Positions 62,201-64,000 of a stretch of DNA of 64,000 nucleotides are shown here, one piece after another; the first letter of the stretch is position 1, and every line of letters starts with the position of its first letter. The notes below the pieces were generated by a model. The model did not search any database. It saw only the letters and a list, made by a program, of their open reading frames with translations, and was not told the DNA's origin. Position numbers and translations under genes: made by a program. The DNA comes from Trichocoleus sp. FACHB-40 (GTDB lineage Bacteria; Cyanobacteriota; Cyanobacteriia; Cyanobacteriales; FACHB-T130), in NCBI RefSeq assembly GCF_014695915.1, contig NZ_JACJPF010000041.1, forward strand, positions 62,001-126,000, read 5' to 3'.

Positions 62201-62831
62201 CGCTGATATCAGAACCCACCAGCATCGTCCCAGTAGTTTCCATCGTCACCGACACCATCAACGCTCGTCTTTCGCCTTTCTTCTGAAATACTGACTCAAC
62301 TGCATTCAGTGCCGCCTTAATTTGCAGCACATCCTGACAAGTCTCAACAATAAACAAATCTACGCCGCCATCAAACAGCCCTTCTGCTTGTTCTGCAAAA
62401 GAAGCTTGCATCGTGTCAAAGTCAATATGTCCCAGCGTCGGTAACTTTGTCGTTGGCCCCATCGAACCAGCAACAAATCGGGGTTTCTCCGGCGTAGAAA
62501 ATTCTGCCGCCACCCGTTTCGCTAGTTCCGCCGCCTTTTTATTCAAACTATACGCTTCATCCGCCAAGTCATACTCAGCCAGCACAATAGACGCAGCGCC
62601 AAAGGTATCCGTCTCAATTACATCCGCACCAACCGCCAGAAAGTCGCGATGTACCTTCTCTACGGCTTCCGGCTTTGTGTATATCAGATACTCGTTACAA
62701 CCTTCGTATTGCGCCCCACCAAAGTCTTCAGCAGTGAGGTTTTGCGTTTGCAGGTTGGTTCCCATTGCGCCATCGAAGACGATGACAGGGCGTTCGGGAC
62801 TGTGGAGGCGAGTCAGGAAGGGGCTAGTCAT
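59247..62831 (-). CDS. metH: Cobalamin-dependent methionine synthase
   Basis: The protein has 1194 residues. Modules in order: homocysteine S-methyltransferase (1-310, with GAMGTNLQ and the Zn-binding IGGCCGTRP), pterin (methyltetrahydrofolate)-binding (about 340-600, [12 protein letters not shown] and DSTEW), B12-binding cap (about 650-740), cobalamin domain (about 750-880, [12 protein letters not shown] carrying the cobalt-coordinating His) and the AdoMet-binding reactivation domain (about 960-1194, ending [11 protein letters not shown]). It transfers the methyl group from methyltetrahydrofolate to homocysteine in the cytosol. The linker between the cobalamin and activation domains is unusually long and is encoded by a dispersed repeat (60120-60235). 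It appears intact. It is a single-gene unit; a decayed copy of its 3' end lies at 3232-3337. Confidence 0.97.
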   Translation of the reverse strand: MTSPFLTRLHSPERPVIVFDGAMGTNLQTQNLTAEDFGGAQYEGCNEYLIYTKPEAVEKVHRDFLAVGADVIETDTFGAASIVLAEYDLADEAYSLNKKAAELAKRVAAEFSTPEKPRFVAGSMGPTTKLPTLGHIDFDTMQASFAEQAEGLFDGGVDLFIVETCQDVLQIKAALNAVESVFQKKGERRALMVSVTMETTGTMLVGSDISAVLTILQPYPIDILGLNCATGPDRMAEHVKYLSAHSPFVVSCIPNAGLPENVGGHAHYRLTPMELRMALMHFVEDLGVQVIGGCCGTRPAHIEQLAEIGKTLQPKERQPSYEPAGASIYSAQPYDQDNSFLIVGERLNASGSKKCRDLLNAEDWDGLVSLAKSQVREGAHVLDVNVDYVGRDGVRDMHELASRLVTNVTLPLMLDSTEWEKMEAGLKVSGGKCLLNSTNYEDGEPRFLKVLELAKKYGAGVVIGTIDEDGMARTADKKFAIAHRAYHQAVEFGIPAHEIFFDTLALPISTGIEEDRANAKATIESIRRIREELPGCHVMLGVSNVSFGLNPAARVVLNSMFLHEAMAVGMDAAIVSASKILPLAKIEPEHQEVCRKLIYDERKFEGDVCVYDPLGELTTLFEGKTTKRDRSGDENLPVEERLKRHIIDGERIGLEEQLTKALEKYPPLHIINTFLLDGMKVVGELFGSGQMQLPFVLQSAETMKAAVAYLEPLMEKKDAGNNAKGTVVIATVKGDVHDIGKNLVDIILSNNGYKVVNIGIKQPVDNIVNAFEQHQADCIAMSGLLVKSTAFMKENLEVFNQKGITVPVILGGAALTPKFVYEDCQNTYKGKVIYGKDAFSDLHFMDKLMPAKSAGNWDNLQGFLDEVAISDSLSNPPASTTEGEENNTLPAGGDGKNEVVSQPEDTRRSEAVATDIERPIPPFWGSKLLQPEDIPLAEVFEYLDLQALIAGQWQFRKPKEQSREEYNQFLEETVYPILKEWKQRVLEENLLRPQVVYGYFPCQSEGNSLYLYDPEGMNRKDAKEEREKKVVATFNFPRQRSMRRLCIADFFAPVESGQIDVFAMQAVTVGDIATEFAQKLFANNQYSDYLYFHGLAVQTAEAVAEWLHARIRREFGFGGEEPDNIRDILAQRYQGSRYSFGYPACPNIQDQYKLLELLGSDRINLHMDESEQLYPEQSTTAIIAYHPAAKYFSA
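60120..60235 (-). repeat. Dispersed repeat captured in frame inside metH
   Basis: Read on the minus strand the DNA runs GACTCCCTCTCCAACCCTCC, then about 35 bases later CACCCTTCCCGCAGGCGG. This is the layout of the C-rich dispersed repeat seen between genes at 5230-5315 and 59150-59230. It encodes the low-complexity linker [18 protein letters not shown] followed by [10 protein letters not shown]. Confidence 0.6.
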
Positions 62832-63299
62832 AGATGGCGACGGCTTTAAAATATGAATTGAGTTAGGCTTTGAAGGTCAGCTTAATATATTTTGCAATAT
62901 TTAATAGATTTCTGGAGTAATCAAAGCGATAAACATGCAGACAGTGAATACATCTACTCTCCCACAAGAGCAAGTTACCACACAAGCAATTATTTTAACT
63001 GGCGTTAAATGGCAAACTTTTAAGGCATCCGGATTAAGGGAACGCGAGTTGGGATCGAAAGTATGGCTCATGTGCGACACCCCCCATAAACCCAGCAGAA
63101 TTACAGTTTTCATCCACTAAATAACGTTATTTCTCTGGGATTTTAAAACTGACCTATCTTTTGGTTGTTTTGGCCTTTTGGATACAGTATCCTTTTGGGT
63201 ACTATCTTACTTTAAAGTGCATACTTTACAGCTTTAGTCAATATACATTATATTTTAATTATTGAATTTAAAAGTAAACCTGCAACAATGAAATAACCA
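62832..63299. other. Intergenic region between metH and the CDGSH gene
   Basis: The 468 bases hold the possible Uma2 N-terminal remnant (62935-63120) and AT-rich sequence. No riboswitch (cobalamin or SAM) could be recognised in the metH leader by eye. Confidence 0.5.
62935..63120 (+). pseudogene. Possible Uma2 N-terminal remnant
   Basis: A 61-codon open frame begins MQTVNTSTLPQEQ and reads AIILTGVKWQTFKA, which resembles the first 30 residues of one class of cyanobacterial Uma2 proteins (the 'GVSWQTF' segment). The rest (WLMCDTPHKPSRITVFIH) does not fit that family and no nuclease core follows. It may be a truncated gene fused to unrelated sequence, or a chance small frame. Confidence 0.35.
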
Positions 63300-63521
63300 G
63301 TGATCGCTGATAGAAATCCAATTGTTTTAGAACTGGAAACAGGCACTTATTACTGGTGTAGTGGCGGACAATCTGAAAATCAGCTTTTTTGTGACGCTCA
63401 CAAAGAAATAGAATTTGCTTTTGGGGCTTTTGAGATTACGGAAAAACAACAAAAAGCAATTTGCAACTGCAAATACACAGGCAATCCCCCATATTGTGAC
63501 GGTAGCCATAGCAAACTTTAA
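63300..63521 (+). CDS. CDGSH iron-sulfur domain protein
   Basis: The small protein has 73 residues and starts at a GTG. The C-terminal half has a complete CDGSH motif, CNCKYTGNPPYCDGSH, with three Cys and one His to hold a [2Fe-2S] cluster as in mitoNEET-type proteins. The N-terminal half is a second repeat with YYWCSGGQSENQLFCDAH, in which the second Cys of C-x-C is Gly and CDGSH has become CDAH. One cluster is thus expected instead of the two found in double-CDGSH proteins. The family is linked to redox sensing or iron handling; the role here is unknown. It lies 46 bases before the pirin gene, so the two may be co-transcribed. Confidence 0.85.
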   Translation: MIADRNPIVLELETGTYYWCSGGQSENQLFCDAHKEIEFAFGAFEITEKQQKAICNCKYTGNPPYCDGSHSKL

Positions 63522-63567
63522 GCTGTAATTCCTGCTGCTACATCTTTGAGGTAAATAGGAGTAGAAA

Positions 63568-64000
63568 ATGATTACGCTTCGGAAATCAGAAAATCGAGGA
63601 CACGCTAATCACGGTTGGCTAAACAGTTACCATACATTTTCCTTCGCTAACTATTACGATCCTGCTCAGATGGGATTTAGAAGTCTGCGCGTGATTAATG
63701 AGGATCGGGTACATTCAGGTAAGGGTTTTCCGACACATTCCCACAATGATATGGAGATTGTCACCTATGTGCTAGAAGGTGCTTTAGAACATAAAGATAG
63801 CTTGGGTACTGGTTCGATAATTCGCCCTGGTGATGTGCAGAGAATGAGCGCTGGTACAGGTATTGCTCACAGCGAGTACAATCATTCTCAAACTGAAGGA
63901 GTGCATTTTCTGCAAATTTGGATTTTGCCGAATAAAAAAGGGGTAAAACCAACTTACGAGCAGAAGACTTATTCTGATGAAGAAAAGCGGGGTAATCTTC
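63568..64000 (+). CDS. Pirin family protein, N-terminal part (runs off right edge)
   Basis: The gene starts at ATG 63568 with AGGAG at 63557-63561 and runs off the right edge after 144 codons. The visible part has the pirin cupin signature: [37 protein letters not shown] with metal-binding His and Glu residues, [20 protein letters not shown] and HFLQIWILP. Bacterial pirins are Fe-binding cupins; several act as quercetin dioxygenases or redox-responsive regulators. The C-terminal cupin is outside the window. Confidence 0.93.
   Translation, partial: MITLRKSENRGHANHGWLNSYHTFSFANYYDPAQMGFRSLRVINEDRVHSGKGFPTHSHNDMEIVTYVLEGALEHKDSLGTGSIIRPGDVQRMSAGTGIAHSEYNHSQTEGVHFLQIWILPNKKGVKPTYEQKTYSDEEKRGNL

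Overview
The window is cyanobacterial chromosome. The HIP1 octamer GCGATCGC is very frequent, intergenic gaps carry the palindromic dispersed repeats typical of filamentous cyanobacteria, and the gene content fits (carotenoid oxygenase, AMIN-domain TonB receptor, Uma2 proteins, large NRPS genes). I cannot name the genus.

Left edge (1-5.4 kb): a PEBP/Raf-kinase-inhibitor-like gene runs off the edge, followed by a Uma2 tail remnant, then an AT-rich prokaryotic Argonaute gene broken by one in-frame stop and one homopolymer frameshift. Next come a decayed copy of the metH 3' end and an intact carotenoid cleavage oxygenase.

Core (5.5-58.1 kb): a putative iron-acquisition locus. An Ntn-hydrolase acylase (penicillin acylase/PvdQ family) converges on a large minus-strand NRPS gene set, read from 51.25 kb down to 7.73 kb. 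In transcription order: FAAL-ACP-C-A-PCP-C-TauD; interface-A-PCP; lone C; diaminobutyrate aminotransferase; partial C-A-PCP-E-C; TauD; interface-A-PCP-E; C-A-PCP; PanP-like aspartate decarboxylase; C-A-PCP-C; TauD; interface-A-PCP-E-reductase; class III aminotransferase. Specificity residues read by eye suggest beta-Ala, Asp, Dab, Asp, beta-Ala, Thr and a His-like substrate. Three SyrP/TauD-type hydroxylases each sit beside a module with a degenerate 'interface' condensation domain. The prediction is a fatty-acylated peptide siderophore with two beta-hydroxy-Asp and one beta-hydroxy-His-like ligand, released reductively and probably aminated. Precursor supply is encoded locally: Dab from the aminotransferase, beta-Ala from the decarboxylase. 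Divergently on the plus strand lie an AMIN-containing TonB-dependent receptor, a PepSY transmembrane protein and an EntS-like MFS exporter whose last helix is frameshifted. This is related in concept to beta-hydroxyaspartate lipopeptide siderophores (cyanochelin type), but the exact module order is not one I recognise.

Right edge (58.3-64 kb): a Uma2 protein, metH with a repeat-derived in-frame linker, a possible Uma2 N-terminal remnant, a CDGSH iron-sulfur protein and the start of a pirin gene. The metH 3' end (59.25 kb) and its decayed copy (3.23 kb) lie in the same orientation and bracket the whole siderophore region.
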